A stretch of DNA of 64,000 nucleotides from CANLBN01 sp965230205 (GCA_965230205.1 OZ245996.1:2480001-2544000); one strand, 5' to 3'. Shown: positions 45,242-53,997, counted from the first letter of the stretch. The notes: a model not told the origin generated them from the sequence alone. A program made the numbers and translations.

Positions 45242-45400
45242 CGTTAGTACACCTATTTTTATAGCTGAATACTCGAAATTAAGCTGATCTCTATAGAGTA
45301 AACCTATCTTTGGCCGATGAAAAGGGTCTTTTGGCTTGTTGATTTTATGCTCCTTTTGGCCAGCTTTTAAATTAATTTCAAGTCGGGACTTGATTTTTAA

Positions 45401-45415
45401 GACGACTGGTCATAT
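45401..45415. promoter_or_regulatory. TetR-family operator, site 1 (own promoter)
   Basis: GACGACTGGTCATAT, 11 bp upstream of the regulator ATG at 45426. One of three near-identical sites within 1.3 kb; core ACGACyGGTCrT is a palindrome. Confidence 0.75.
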
Positions 45416-45425
45416 TATTCTGCCT

Positions 45426-46010
45426 ATGAACAAAAGCGAAGCAAAAAAAGATTACCTATTGTGCCGTGGTCTTGAGGTTATGAAGGCCAATGGTTATAAC
45501 GGGACTAGCGTCAAAGATATTGTTGATGCAGCTGAGGTGCCTAAGGGCTCGTTTTATAATTATTTCGATAGCAAAAAAGCCTTTGTCATCGAGGCCATTG
45601 AACATGTGGCCAGTGAAGGTTATCGAGGTATGAGCGAGGCATTACGGAAAAGTAATGTGCCTCCTTTGGATAGGCTCCAACAATATTTTCTATCGAGTAT
45701 TGATGGCGTTTGTTCAGGCGATTATAAAGTTGGCTGCTTTCTTGGCAATATGTGTCAGGAAATGTCGGATAGCTGTGAAGATGTGAGAGCAAAAATTGTG
45801 ACTGTATTGGGTGAGAAAGTCGTTCTCATTGAGAATGTTTTAAAAGAGGCTCAAGCAGAAGGCGATATACCAAAAGAAAGCAATCCAGCCGTTATTGCTG
45901 AATTTATCTTAAATGCTTGGCAGGGGGCTTTGATGCGGATGAAGGCATCGAAATGTCGTGAACCTCTTGATGCTTTCGTCAGTATGTTGCCAGTGGTGTG
46001 TCGTCAATAA
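45426..46010 (+). CDS. TetR-family regulator, NemR/AcuR-like
   Basis: 194 aa from ATG 45426; an upstream extension to 45336 would run through the operator and has no support. Helix-turn-helix: TSVKDIVDAAEVPKGSFYNY. The C-terminal region (GCFLGNMCQEMSDSCEDVR, FILNAWQGALMRMK) matches the NemR/AcuR-type TetR_C domain, often sensing electrophiles through cysteine. Cysteines are present at several positions, including the conserved one in VGCFLGN. Controls itself and the two LpxR-related genes, as the operators show. Confidence 0.9.
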   Translation: MNKSEAKKDYLLCRGLEVMKANGYNGTSVKDIVDAAEVPKGSFYNYFDSKKAFVIEAIEHVASEGYRGMSEALRKSNVPPLDRLQQYFLSSIDGVCSGDYKVGCFLGNMCQEMSDSCEDVRAKIVTVLGEKVVLIENVLKEAQAEGDIPKESNPAVIAEFILNAWQGALMRMKASKCREPLDAFVSMLPVVCRQ

Positions 46011-46087
46011 TTGAAGGAAGTGTAAGCGAGTAAATCGAGTGAATGATGATGCGGAGTAATACTCCGTTTTTATTTAATCAACAAAAA

Positions 46088-46102
46088 GACGACCGGTCAT
46101 AT
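46088..46102. promoter_or_regulatory. TetR-family operator, site 2
   Basis: GACGACCGGTCATAT followed by a T-run, 63 bp upstream of the ATG at 46165. Confidence 0.8.
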
Positions 46103-46164
46103 TTTTTTTAGTCTAATAAGAGAGTTATAGACGTTCTAAGAGTGGAATCAGTGGGGAGTAAAAA

Positions 46165-46701
46165 ATGAACCAGAGAGTAAATAGTCAATGGAAGTCCAGT
46201 ATTTTATTGGCCGCTATTATGGGAATCGCTACTTTATTTATGTTGGCGAACATCGCTAATGCTGCAAATAAATCTGATCACTATCAATTGGTATCGAAGT
46301 ATTTCTTGTTTTTACCTTATCAAGGTCATGTCTCCAGCGTGGCAAATTCTATAGAGGTTAATCGGTTTTCTATTCAGGTTGATCATGCCGATGAGAGCGT
46401 TAAGTATTTTTTTGATGTGGAGGGTGTGCCCTTGGCTTCTCCTGAAAGTGGAATATTAATGCTAGGAGTATTTGCAGTCGATGGGCTTAAGGGAAAAGAA
46501 AACTCTAGTCATTATCAGAGCCAGGTTAGCCGTAGTTTTCAAAATGGTCGTGGAAAAAATGATGAATCTCGCAACCAGGTATCAAATGAGGGCGTGCTGA
46601 GTGGCCGGTATAACCTTGCTAAACAGGCAGACTGGAAAAAGCGGGATAAGAATCCATTTTTTTATCCTCAAAATGAAGACGACCGGTCGTATATTTTTTA
46701 A
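46165..46701 (+). CDS. Exported protein with a partial LpxR-like segment
   Basis: 178 aa with signal peptide (~1-33, ANA). GGGGAG ribosome site. Residues ~95-158 align with the middle of the next gene (LpxR-like residues ~186-238): LGVFAVDG and GVLSGRYNLAKQADW against VGVLGLEVAG and GELTARYSLAKQTLW. The catalytic His of LpxR is Ser here (SQVSRS against NEVHRV), so it should not deacylate. The first ~95 residues do not match. Looks like a chimeric or decayed duplicate; the last codons contain operator site 3. Confidence 0.7.
   Translation: MNQRVNSQWKSSILLAAIMGIATLFMLANIANAANKSDHYQLVSKYFLFLPYQGHVSSVANSIEVNRFSIQVDHADESVKYFFDVEGVPLASPESGILMLGVFAVDGLKGKENSSHYQSQVSRSFQNGRGKNDESRNQVSNEGVLSGRYNLAKQADWKKRDKNPFFYPQNEDDRSYIF
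46678..46692. promoter_or_regulatory. TetR-family operator, site 3 (inside upstream gene end)
   Basis: GACGACCGGTCGTAT with a perfect 12-bp core palindrome ACGACCGGTCGT, 41 bp upstream of the LpxR-like ATG. It encodes D-D-R-S-Y near the end of the preceding gene. Confidence 0.8.
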
Positions 46702-46732
46702 GTGGTTAAGGTATATATAGAGGTAGAACATT

Positions 46733-47896
46733 ATGAAGACGCTAATACATAAACCGCATATCTCAAGTATTCAGTCAGTACTTAAATCTGCTAGTTATTA
46801 TTTGTCGGTGGTTATTGCGACGAATTCTTTATTTATTTTCTCGAACAGCGTTAGTGCGATAGGTACTGCTGGTGATGTGAAGTCGAGTGAGGTCAGTGAT
46901 TATTTAAATGATCGCTCGTCTTATGCTTATCACCGAGAGGAGCCTGAATTGAGCGGCTGGGCAATTTCTTTTGATAATGATGCCTTAGTACCTTCAACGC
47001 GCGATCAGGACTATACCTACGGGACAAGTGTGACTATCGCGGGCAAGTCAACACGCGATTACTTGTTATCTCTGAATCGTCCATTGAGCTGGATAAACCA
47101 ATGGCTGGGTATTGGAAATGGTGGAAAAGTTGTTGGCCATAGTATCGAAGCGGGCATTTATGGTTTTACACCGGAAGATAAAACTCAGTCTGCCCCGTTA
47201 TCAGATGATCGCCCTTATGCCAGTATTGTTTATTGGTCTAACTCGCAAGAGTTGGCCGCTGTTTCACCGAATAGTGTATGGCACAGTACTTTAACTGTGG
47301 GAGTGTTGGGGCTTGAAGTTGCTGGCGATATTCAGAACGAGGTCCACCGAGTGACAAGCAGCCGGCCTGCAAATGGTTGGAGTAATCAAATATCCGATGG
47401 AGGCGAGTTAACAGCACGTTATAGTCTCGCCAAACAGACTCTTTGGGATGTCAGCCACCCTAATCTGGAGCTTAAAACAACGACTCAGGCTTCAGTAGGG
47501 TATTTAACAGAGCTTAGTTGGGGAGCAAGTTTGAGGTTTGGAAACATTCGCTCTCGCTGGCAGTCCTATAGACCTGAATTGACATCTTATGGGGAGCAAT
47601 CAAACCAGTCAGTTGATAACCAACGAGTACGCGAAAGTTATTTCTCCTTAGGTGCCGCACTCAAGTCCAGAGTTTATAATGCCTTTTTACAGGGGCAGTT
47701 CCGTGATAGCGTGGTTGAGTATGATAACGATGAACTTAATAACTTTATAGTCGAGGCTTGGGCGGGCTATACCCGCTCATTCGGTAAAGGTTATCGAGTC
47801 AGTTATTTACTACGTGGCCATACCTCTGAAGTTAGAGATGGTGACGGTGATCGCAATGTTGTCTGGGGAGGTTTAACAGTATCAAAAGTTTATTAA
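46733..47896 (+). CDS. Outer-membrane lipid A deacylase, LpxR family (DUF2219)
   Basis: 387 aa with a long signal sequence (~1-42). Strand motifs match LpxR: SFDNDALVPSTRDQDYTYGT (Asn82, Asp83 and the Thr turn), DDRPYASIVYWS, and NEVHRVTSSRPANGW with the candidate catalytic His205. The rest alternates beta strands of a 12-strand barrel. LpxR-type enzymes remove the 3'-acyloxyacyl group of lipid A in the outer leaflet. Controlled by operator site 3. Confidence 0.88.
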   Translation: MKTLIHKPHISSIQSVLKSASYYLSVVIATNSLFIFSNSVSAIGTAGDVKSSEVSDYLNDRSSYAYHREEPELSGWAISFDNDALVPSTRDQDYTYGTSVTIAGKSTRDYLLSLNRPLSWINQWLGIGNGGKVVGHSIEAGIYGFTPEDKTQSAPLSDDRPYASIVYWSNSQELAAVSPNSVWHSTLTVGVLGLEVAGDIQNEVHRVTSSRPANGWSNQISDGGELTARYSLAKQTLWDVSHPNLELKTTTQASVGYLTELSWGASLRFGNIRSRWQSYRPELTSYGEQSNQSVDNQRVRESYFSLGAALKSRVYNAFLQGQFRDSVVEYDNDELNNFIVEAWAGYTRSFGKGYRVSYLLRGHTSEVRDGDGDRNVVWGGLTVSKVY

Positions 47897-47918
47897 TCAT
47901 AGGCAATAGAGTAAAAAT

Positions 47919-48272
47919 ATGACGGAAACCAAACGACCAGTGAATAGACATAAGGCTTATCATGCCCATGTTTATTATGATGAGAGTTCATTAGCTTTTG
48001 CATCGCGGCTATGTGAAGAAGCAGGTAAGCGTTTTAACCTGCCTGTTGGGCGTTTACACCAATCACTGGTAGGCCCTCATCCTCAATGGAGTTGTCAAAT
48101 AAGTTTTGCCAGTAAACACTTTGACGAATTTATTCCATGGCTTGATCAAAGACGAGAAGGATTAACGGTTTTTATTCATGGCTTAACCGGCGATGATATA
48201 AAAGATCATACTGACTATGCTTATTGGTTAGGGGAGCGTGTTGAGCTTAAGCTTTCTTTTTTTGGCCTTTAA
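47919..48272 (+). CDS. DOPA 4,5-dioxygenase family protein
   Basis: 117 aa, full length for the bacterial family. YHAHVYYD (His15, His17), LHQSLVGPHPQW (His47, His54), and IHGLTGDDIKDHTDYAYWLG provide the conserved histidines and WLG end. The plant/fungal homologues open catechol rings; bacterial substrates are mostly unknown. It follows the LpxR-like gene by 22 bp and may belong to the TetR regulon. Confidence 0.88.
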   Translation: MTETKRPVNRHKAYHAHVYYDESSLAFASRLCEEAGKRFNLPVGRLHQSLVGPHPQWSCQISFASKHFDEFIPWLDQRREGLTVFIHGLTGDDIKDHTDYAYWLGERVELKLSFFGL

Positions 48273-48314
48273 TTATAAAAGGCACATATTTCATTGAATA
48301 ATGAGTTGTTGAGT

Positions 48315-48341
48315 TCTTCTTGCTATTAAATAGCAAGAAGA
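48315..48341. terminator. Inverted repeat over the MAPEG stop, possible terminator
   Basis: TCTTCTTGCTA / TAGCAAGAAGA, 11 bp arms with a 5-base loop, spanning the MAPEG stop between convergent genes. No clean T-run follows on either strand, so termination is uncertain. Confidence 0.45.
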
Positions 48342-48724
48342 ATATTTATCCCTAACGTTATTTGTGCAATAAAACCTATAAAAAATGCGATTGTCCGTAA
48401 ATAGGGTATTCCAAAAGTATATAGAAAAAAATGTGCCACACGGTTTATAAAAAATACCATAGTAGCCATTACTGTTATTGCAGTACTGATGTTTAAGTAC
48501 TGAATACACAGTACTAATGGTGCGAAAATAACAAGATTTTCTACAGCGTTCTCATGAGCGTACATCATTCTATTTGCCCATTCTGAACGTGGTCTGGCAT
48601 CTCGGTTAGGATTACGTAATGCAGGAATCAATTTATGTTCGGCTATTCTATTGATGATATAAGGTATCCAGAATGTTGCGGTTACCATAATAGTTAGCGT
48701 CAGCCAAAAAATCTCATTTTTCAT
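48326..48724 (-). CDS. MAPEG-family membrane protein
   Basis: 132 aa, four predicted helices. RMMYAHENAVENLVIFAPLVL carries the MAPEG E-N-x-x-E/N motif, and NRVAHFFLYTFGIPYLRTIAF follows the family pattern. MAPEG proteins act in glutathione or eicosanoid metabolism in eukaryotes; bacterial roles are poorly known but include detoxification. A MarR-type operator lies just upstream and the MarR gene precedes it. Confidence 0.9.
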   Translation of the reverse strand: MKNEIFWLTLTIMVTATFWIPYIINRIAEHKLIPALRNPNRDARPRSEWANRMMYAHENAVENLVIFAPLVLCIQYLNISTAITVMATMVFFINRVAHFFLYTFGIPYLRTIAFFIGFIAQITLGINILLAI

Positions 48725-48746
48725 ATTGTCTCCGTTAGTTTATTTT

Positions 48747-48760
48747 GTTGTATATACAAC
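48747..48760. promoter_or_regulatory. MarR operator in front of the MAPEG gene
   Basis: GTTGTATATACAAC, perfect 14-bp palindrome, 23 bp before the MAPEG ATG. Matches the site at the marR start. Confidence 0.75.
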
Positions 48761-48824
48761 TTTGTGTGGCTAAAAAAAGCACCTGAGTGCTTGGGTTGTT
48801 AAAAGGTTATCATCAGTTTTGTTG

Positions 48825-49259
48825 TTATAGTTTTTCAGTTGCTATACGTTCTAAGTTCACTAGTGCTGATAAATCATCTTGTTGTATTTTTTGCTGCATT
48901 CTTGCGTATAAGCTATCGCCAATATCATTTAAGGCTTTTTTGATATTGTCTGCCTTGCGTGTAGGAAATATAGATTGTTCTTTTTGATTCTCGTCATTGC
49001 TCACTTTACGTTGTAGATAGCCTTCTTCAACCATTTTATCGATAAAGCGAGTAATGGTTGACTTTTCAAGGTGTAGCTCAGCCGCTATTTCTTTTTGAGC
49101 TAATCCAGGCTTTTCCAGAACAAGTCTCAACAGATAAGCGTGAGCTGGAGCTAAATCCAGCTCGGCATAGGCCTCTTTCCATATCTTGCTGACAACTCTG
49201 GATAGGTGGTTTGTATTAAAGTATAAGCATCGGTCAAACATGTGTTCACTGTACCGCAT
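48825..49259 (-). CDS. MarR-family transcriptional regulator
   Basis: 144 aa. Winged helix: LRLVLEKPGLAQKEIAAELH, LEKSTITRFIDKMVEEGYLQ, with the wing KVSNDENQKEQ. It precedes the MAPEG gene in the same direction and has a palindromic site directly against its own start. Probably autorepressing and repressing MAPEG until a ligand binds. Start could also be Met7. Confidence 0.92.
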   Translation of the reverse strand: MRYSEHMFDRCLYFNTNHLSRVVSKIWKEAYAELDLAPAHAYLLRLVLEKPGLAQKEIAAELHLEKSTITRFIDKMVEEGYLQRKVSNDENQKEQSIFPTRKADNIKKALNDIGDSLYARMQQKIQQDDLSALVNLERIATEKL

Positions 49260-49261
49260 TT

Positions 49262-49279
49262 TTGTTGTATGTACAACAA
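49262..49279. promoter_or_regulatory. MarR operator at its own start
   Basis: TTGTTGTATGTACAACAA, eight-base perfect arms around TG, ending two bases before the marR ATG, where bound protein would block initiation. A weaker partial copy, GTTGTATACAGT, lies at about 49297-49308. Confidence 0.75.
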
Positions 49280-49403
49280 GTGGTTGGTGTTGTTAGTTGT
49301 ATACAGTAAAAATCGATAGAGCTTTATGGGGTGCCAATTTTCTCCTGCTTGGTAAAGAGCAAGAGAAATTGATGGGGAGTCTTACTTTAGTTACCAATAT
49401 ATC

Positions 49404-50201
49404 TTACTTGGAAAAAGTCGTCTTAATATCCTCTATGCTTTTAGCGACCATTTTATCAAGCTCGCCCTTAGGTTCGAGAACATCTAATTCATCATCGATG
49501 ATCTTTTTCAACTCTTGGGCATATTTAAAATTGCGCGAAATCAGTAGGTAAAATTTTTCTCGTGAGGAGCCGGGAATACTCTTGTAGCCTAGATTATATT
49601 TTTCTATGAAGTTGACACCTAAATAGGCAAAGGTGATAAATGACTCAGATCTAGCAAAAAAAACATCACAGCGGTTTCTGTTAGTTTTTTCAACCAGTTG
49701 CTCAAACTTTTTGGTGCCAGTGTCTATTTGTTCCACAGGTATCCCAAAGTTAGCATAATTATAGCCAAGTAAACCGCAGACCCTGTATTTTTGTAAATCG
49801 GCAGCAGTTTTTATGTCTAATCCGTTAGGGTATCTGTTCTTGGAGTAAAAATAACTCGGTGTCATCGAGTAATAGTGACGAGTCATTAAATAAGTTTTAT
49901 TTCTCTCTTCGTTGAAAGCAGAACTTGTTGCAATATGATATGAGCCTTCTTCCGTCTCTTTTAAGCATCGTTTCCAAGGCTCCATCTTAACTGACGACGC
50001 AATATTTTTTTTCGATAAGATTCTTTCGAGAATATCAACGTCGTAGCCTGCGACAGACTTTGTTGGTGTCTCATATGTGTAGGGAGGCCAGCCTGCGCCA
50101 TCACCACAAACTAATATTTTTGTGCCGACGGGAATCTCGGCTGATATAGCGATGCTCGAGTACAGAAAACTAAAGGTTAAGACCTTTCTTATAGACAGCA
50201 T
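49404..50201 (-). CDS. Periplasmic solute-binding protein, SBP_bac_3-like
   Basis: 265 aa with signal peptide (~1-21). GDGAGWPPYTYETPTKSVAG, YDVDILERIL, and MEPWKRCLKETEEGSYHIAT are typical of the polar amino acid binding fold in its orphan PWKR subgroup, like the protein at 19559-20293. No transporter genes nearby. Ligand unknown. Confidence 0.82.
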   Translation of the reverse strand: MLSIRKVLTFSFLYSSIAISAEIPVGTKILVCGDGAGWPPYTYETPTKSVAGYDVDILERILSKKNIASSVKMEPWKRCLKETEEGSYHIATSSAFNEERNKTYLMTRHYYSMTPSYFYSKNRYPNGLDIKTAADLQKYRVCGLLGYNYANFGIPVEQIDTGTKKFEQLVEKTNRNRCDVFFARSESFITFAYLGVNFIEKYNLGYKSIPGSSREKFYLLISRNFKYAQELKKIIDDELDVLEPKGELDKMVAKSIEDIKTTFSK

Positions 50202-50704
50202 ATGATCACCTTTTATATGAATGAGAGTGTTTTTAATTATTATTGTTATAAATATAGTGCCTGATTATATAGTAGGCAATTTAATAGGCACGCCATTCTA
50301 CATGTTGATAGAAAGACGTCAAACAATAATTTTTTAAAACTTTTTATTCGAGTTAAATGATAATTTTTAAACCATTAATAACTTTTTTATTTGTTGCTGT
50401 GAAACAAATGAAAAACTTACTAAGTTATTATTTTTGTAACCGGTTAACAATTCTTAGAAGTGCTGTTAGCTAAAAAATTAGTTGATGTAATTAAAAATTA
50501 AATATGAAAAAAAATAAAAATATTATTTATTTTAATTTACAAATGTATTTTTTTGATTTGTTAGGTATCAATAATGGCATTAATAATTTTTAAATATAAC
50601 TATATTCTCTATTGAAAGTTGTTCTTAGGTTTCATGTTGCTAGACTCCTCCCGAATTTAGCTCGTCGTGCTAAGTCTCCTTTTAAATAAAGATTAAGTTG
50701 ATGT
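50202..50704. promoter_or_regulatory. Long AT-rich region upstream of the cys operon
   Basis: 503 bases, about 75-80% AT in the first 400. The last ~80 bases are less AT-rich and hold an AGACT...AGTCT inverted repeat (about 50641-50676). Promoters for both divergent units must be here; I see no convincing CysB site or riboswitch. Confidence 0.45.
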
Positions 50705-51418
50705 ATGGAAAATATTAAAAAACCTTTGAGCGTTAAAGTTGATTTTGTTAAGAAAAAACTAGCCGATATCGCTTTTTATTCAAAGCCAGCGGTGTTTGCA
50801 TCCAGTTTTGGTGCAGAAGATATGGTGTTAATGGATATGATTTATCGTTTCTCATATGACATTGATATTTTTACTCTTGATACTGGTCGTTTACCCGAAG
50901 AAACCTATCAGCTAATACAGCAAGCACAATCTCATTATGATCGAGAGATAAAAGTCTATAAACCTGTTACTGAGCGTGTCGATGAATTTGTTAATAAAAA
51001 TGGGTTGGATGCTTTTTACGACAGTGTCTATTTGCGGAAAAAATGTTGTGAGATAAGAAAAGTAGAGCCTCTCAAGCGAGCTTTAGAAAATAAAAGAGCA
51101 TGGATTACCGGTATGAGACGTTCACAAGCAGTCACTAGAGATAATTTGCAAACATCAGAGTGGGATGAAGAGCATAAGTTGCAAAAATTTAATCCCTTGC
51201 ACGATTGGTCGAATGACGACGTGTGGGCTTATATTCATGAGTTCGGTGTTCCCTATAACAAATTACACGATCAGGGGTATGCAAGCATCGGTTGCGCTCC
51301 ATGTACTCGCGCTATTTCTTCTGGCGAGGATATTCGTGCAGGTCGATGGTGGTGGGAGTCACCAGAACATAAAGAATGCGGTTTGCATCCAAGAGTGAAA
51401 AGTGAATCAACAAATTAA
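50705..51418 (+). CDS. cysH: Adenylyl-sulfate (APS) reductase, assimilatory
   Basis: 237 aa. PP-loop-like SSFGAEDMVLMD, LDTGRLPEETY, and the [4Fe-4S] cysteines KKCCEIRKVEPL and GCAPCTR, which mark the APS-reducing type as opposed to the cluster-free PAPS type. The C-terminal Cys in ECGLH is the catalytic one that attacks sulfate. It reduces APS to sulfite with thioredoxin. No APS kinase (cysC) is present, consistent with APS use. First gene of cysH-cysD-cysN. Confidence 0.93.
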   Translation: MENIKKPLSVKVDFVKKKLADIAFYSKPAVFASSFGAEDMVLMDMIYRFSYDIDIFTLDTGRLPEETYQLIQQAQSHYDREIKVYKPVTERVDEFVNKNGLDAFYDSVYLRKKCCEIRKVEPLKRALENKRAWITGMRRSQAVTRDNLQTSEWDEEHKLQKFNPLHDWSNDDVWAYIHEFGVPYNKLHDQGYASIGCAPCTRAISSGEDIRAGRWWWESPEHKECGLHPRVKSESTN

Positions 51419-51445
51419 TAGAGAAATAAAGGGTAGGATATTATT

Positions 51446-52351
51446 GTGACAAAAGAGAGTTTGACACATTTACAGCAATTGGAGTCAGAAAGTATTCATA
51501 TTATGCGGGAAGTTGTCGCTGAGTTTGATAACCCTGTTATGTTGTATTCTGTTGGTAAAGATTCCGCTGTTATGTTGCATCTTGCTCTAAAAGCATTTGC
51601 ACCAGGTAAGCCTCCGTTTCCATTACTCCATATCGATACAACGTGGAAGTTTAAGGAAATGATTAAATTTCGTGATCAACGTGTAAAGGAATTAGGTTTG
51701 AACCTTTTGGTGCATACCAATCAGGAAGGGCTTGAGTTGGGGGTTAACCCCTTTGAGCACGGTAGTAAATATACCGATATTATGAAGACGGATGGTTTAA
51801 AGCAGGCACTTGATAAATACGGTTTTGATGCCGCTTTTGGTGGTGCGCGAAGAGATGAGGAAAAGTCGCGAGCCAAGGAGCGTGTTTATTCATTTCGGGA
51901 TAAAAACCATCGCTGGGACCCTAAACAACAACGGCCAGAGTTATGGAATATTTATAACGGCAAGATCAACCAAGGTGAAAGTATTCGTGTTTTTCCGTTA
52001 TCTAATTGGACAGAATTAGATATTTGGCAATATATCTATCAAGAAAGTATTCCCATTGTGCCATTGTATTACTCAGCTAAACGACCCGTAGTAGAACGCG
52101 ATGGCCTGAAAATAATGGTGGATGATGATCGTATGAAATTGGCACCTGGCGAAAAGCCAGCCATGGAAATGATTCGATTTAGAACTTTGGGTTGTTATCC
52201 ATTAACAGGTGCTATTAATTCAACCGCGCAGACCTTGCCCTCCATCTTAGAGGAAATGTTGATGATGACATCTTCAGAGCGCAATGGGCGAGCTATTGAT
52301 CATGACCAATCCGGCTCAATGGAAAAGAAAAAGCAAGAAGGGTACTTTTAA
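51446..52351 (+). CDS. cysD: Sulfate adenylyltransferase small subunit
   Basis: 301 aa, full length, GTG start. SVGKDSAVMLHL is the PP-loop, HIDTTWKFKEMI and GGARRDEEKSRAKERV are signature blocks. With CysN it makes APS from ATP and sulfate. Directly abuts cysN. Confidence 0.96.
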   Translation: MTKESLTHLQQLESESIHIMREVVAEFDNPVMLYSVGKDSAVMLHLALKAFAPGKPPFPLLHIDTTWKFKEMIKFRDQRVKELGLNLLVHTNQEGLELGVNPFEHGSKYTDIMKTDGLKQALDKYGFDAAFGGARRDEEKSRAKERVYSFRDKNHRWDPKQQRPELWNIYNGKINQGESIRVFPLSNWTELDIWQYIYQESIPIVPLYYSAKRPVVERDGLKIMVDDDRMKLAPGEKPAMEMIRFRTLGCYPLTGAINSTAQTLPSILEEMLMMTSSERNGRAIDHDQSGSMEKKKQEGYF

Positions 52352-53653
52352 ATGTTAAACCAATCAGTTGTTGAAAATATCGATATTAACGCTTACTTAA
52401 AGCAGAATGAAAATAAAGAAATTTTACGTTTTCTGACCTGTGGCAATGTTGATGATGGTAAAAGTACCTTGATTGGTCGTTTGCTGCATGATTCGAAAAT
52501 GATTTATGACGATCAATTAGATGCTGTTGCGCGCGATAGCATATCATCAGGTAGTACGACACAAGAAGGTATTGATTTATCGTTATTAGTTGATGGTTTG
52601 CAGGCAGAGAGAGAGCAGGGCATTACCATCGATGTTGCTTATCGTTACTTCTCTACCAGTAAACGTAAATTCATTATTGCCGATACGCCGGGGCACGAAC
52701 AATATACTCGAAACATGGCAACGGGGGCTTCTAATTGCCAGTTAGCAATCATATTGGTTGATGCCCGTCATGGCGTAAGAACACAGACACGGCGCCATAG
52801 TTATATTGCTTCTTTATTAGGTATTAAACATATTATTGTTGCGGTAAATAAAATGGACCTTAAAGATTACAACGAAGATGTGTTTAATAATATACGGCAA
52901 GAATATACACAGTTCGGTAATAGCTTGGGGTTAGACGATGTTCATTTTATTCCTTTATCGGCACTGATAGGCGATAACGTGGTTAATAGCAGCGATAACA
53001 TGACATGGTACAAAGGCCCTACATTAATAGATTTACTGGAAAATATTTCTATTGCACCTGATACCAATACAGAGAAGATGCGTTTTCCTGTTCAGTATGT
53101 CAACCGACCTAATCTTGATTTTCGTGGCTATTGCGGTACCGTTGCCTCGGGTGTTATTCAGCCAGGCGATGCAGTTAGCATTTTGCCGCAGGGAAAAACA
53201 AGTACAGTAAAGTCATTAGTTACTTATGACGGTGAGCAAGACAAAGCTATTTCCGGCGAGTCAATCACAATTACCTTAGATGATGAAATAGATATCAGCC
53301 GTGGGGATATGTTGGTTCACTCAAGTTGCCAGCCCGTTGTCACGGATCAATTTAAAGCGGTTATTGTTTGGATGGCGGAACAACCACTAGTACCGGGGCG
53401 ACAGTATGGCTTTAAGGTCGGTGCCAACAATAGTAGTGGTGTTGTTAACCTTATTGATCATAAAGTAGATATTAACACTTTACATAAAAATAAGGCGGAC
53501 CAGCTACAGATTAATGATATTGGTGAATGTGAGATCTCTTTAAATAAACCAGTTGTAGTCGATGATTATAAAAATAACCGTAGTACCGGTGCTTTTATTA
53601 TTATTGATCGCCTAACGGATATCACCATTGGTGCTGGTATGATAATGTTCTAA
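52352..53653 (+). CDS. cysN: Sulfate adenylyltransferase large subunit (GTPase)
   Basis: 433 aa, starting right after the cysD stop. EF-Tu-like GTPase: GNVDDGKSTLIGRLLHDS (P-loop), DTPGHEQYTRNMATGAS, NKMDL. Two beta-barrel domains follow. It is shorter than the ~475 aa Escherichia form and has no CysC kinase domain at its C-terminus. Confidence 0.95.
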   Translation: MLNQSVVENIDINAYLKQNENKEILRFLTCGNVDDGKSTLIGRLLHDSKMIYDDQLDAVARDSISSGSTTQEGIDLSLLVDGLQAEREQGITIDVAYRYFSTSKRKFIIADTPGHEQYTRNMATGASNCQLAIILVDARHGVRTQTRRHSYIASLLGIKHIIVAVNKMDLKDYNEDVFNNIRQEYTQFGNSLGLDDVHFIPLSALIGDNVVNSSDNMTWYKGPTLIDLLENISIAPDTNTEKMRFPVQYVNRPNLDFRGYCGTVASGVIQPGDAVSILPQGKTSTVKSLVTYDGEQDKAISGESITITLDDEIDISRGDMLVHSSCQPVVTDQFKAVIVWMAEQPLVPGRQYGFKVGANNSSGVVNLIDHKVDINTLHKNKADQLQINDIGECEISLNKPVVVDDYKNNRSTGAFIIIDRLTDITIGAGMIMF

Positions 53654-53685
53654 TGCAAAATTTATAATGTTGGGGTGGGGGATTT

Positions 53686-53997
53686 ATGTACGCAAGAGAG
53701 TGGAAGGCACGGTGTCCAGAGTTTAAAAAAGACGCATTTATAAAATACCTCTATGAAACTGGAATAAAAGATACTGCTTCTACATCTGGATTTAAAGGCG
53801 CACAAATATTTTCACGAGACATTAATGGGCAAAGTGAAATTACATTAATATCTTACTGGGACTCGCTAGATTCAGTAAAGGGTTTTGCGGGTGATAATAT
53901 ATCAGTAGTAAAGTTATATCCTGAAGATTTTAAATATGAACTTGAGCCTAACAACTTTGTGAATCACTATAAGGTTGTAGAGAATATGTGGCTATAA
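53686..53997 (+). CDS. ABM-like small protein (antibiotic biosynthesis monooxygenase fold)
   Basis: 103 aa with a strong GTGGGGGA ribosome site. EWKARCPEFKKDAFIKYLYE, FKGAQIFSRDINGQSEITLI and SYWDSLDSVKGFAG follow the dimeric alpha-beta barrel pattern of ABM-like proteins. Function unknown; perhaps co-transcribed with cysN, 32 bp upstream, but this may be incidental. Confidence 0.72.
   Translation: MYAREWKARCPEFKKDAFIKYLYETGIKDTASTSGFKGAQIFSRDINGQSEITLISYWDSLDSVKGFAGDNISVVKLYPEDFKYELEPNNFVNHYKVVENMWL

Noticed and set aside
50640..50700. Riboswitch or CysB site before cysH
   Set aside because: Only a short AGACT/AGTCT inverted repeat; no conserved riboswitch core recognised.
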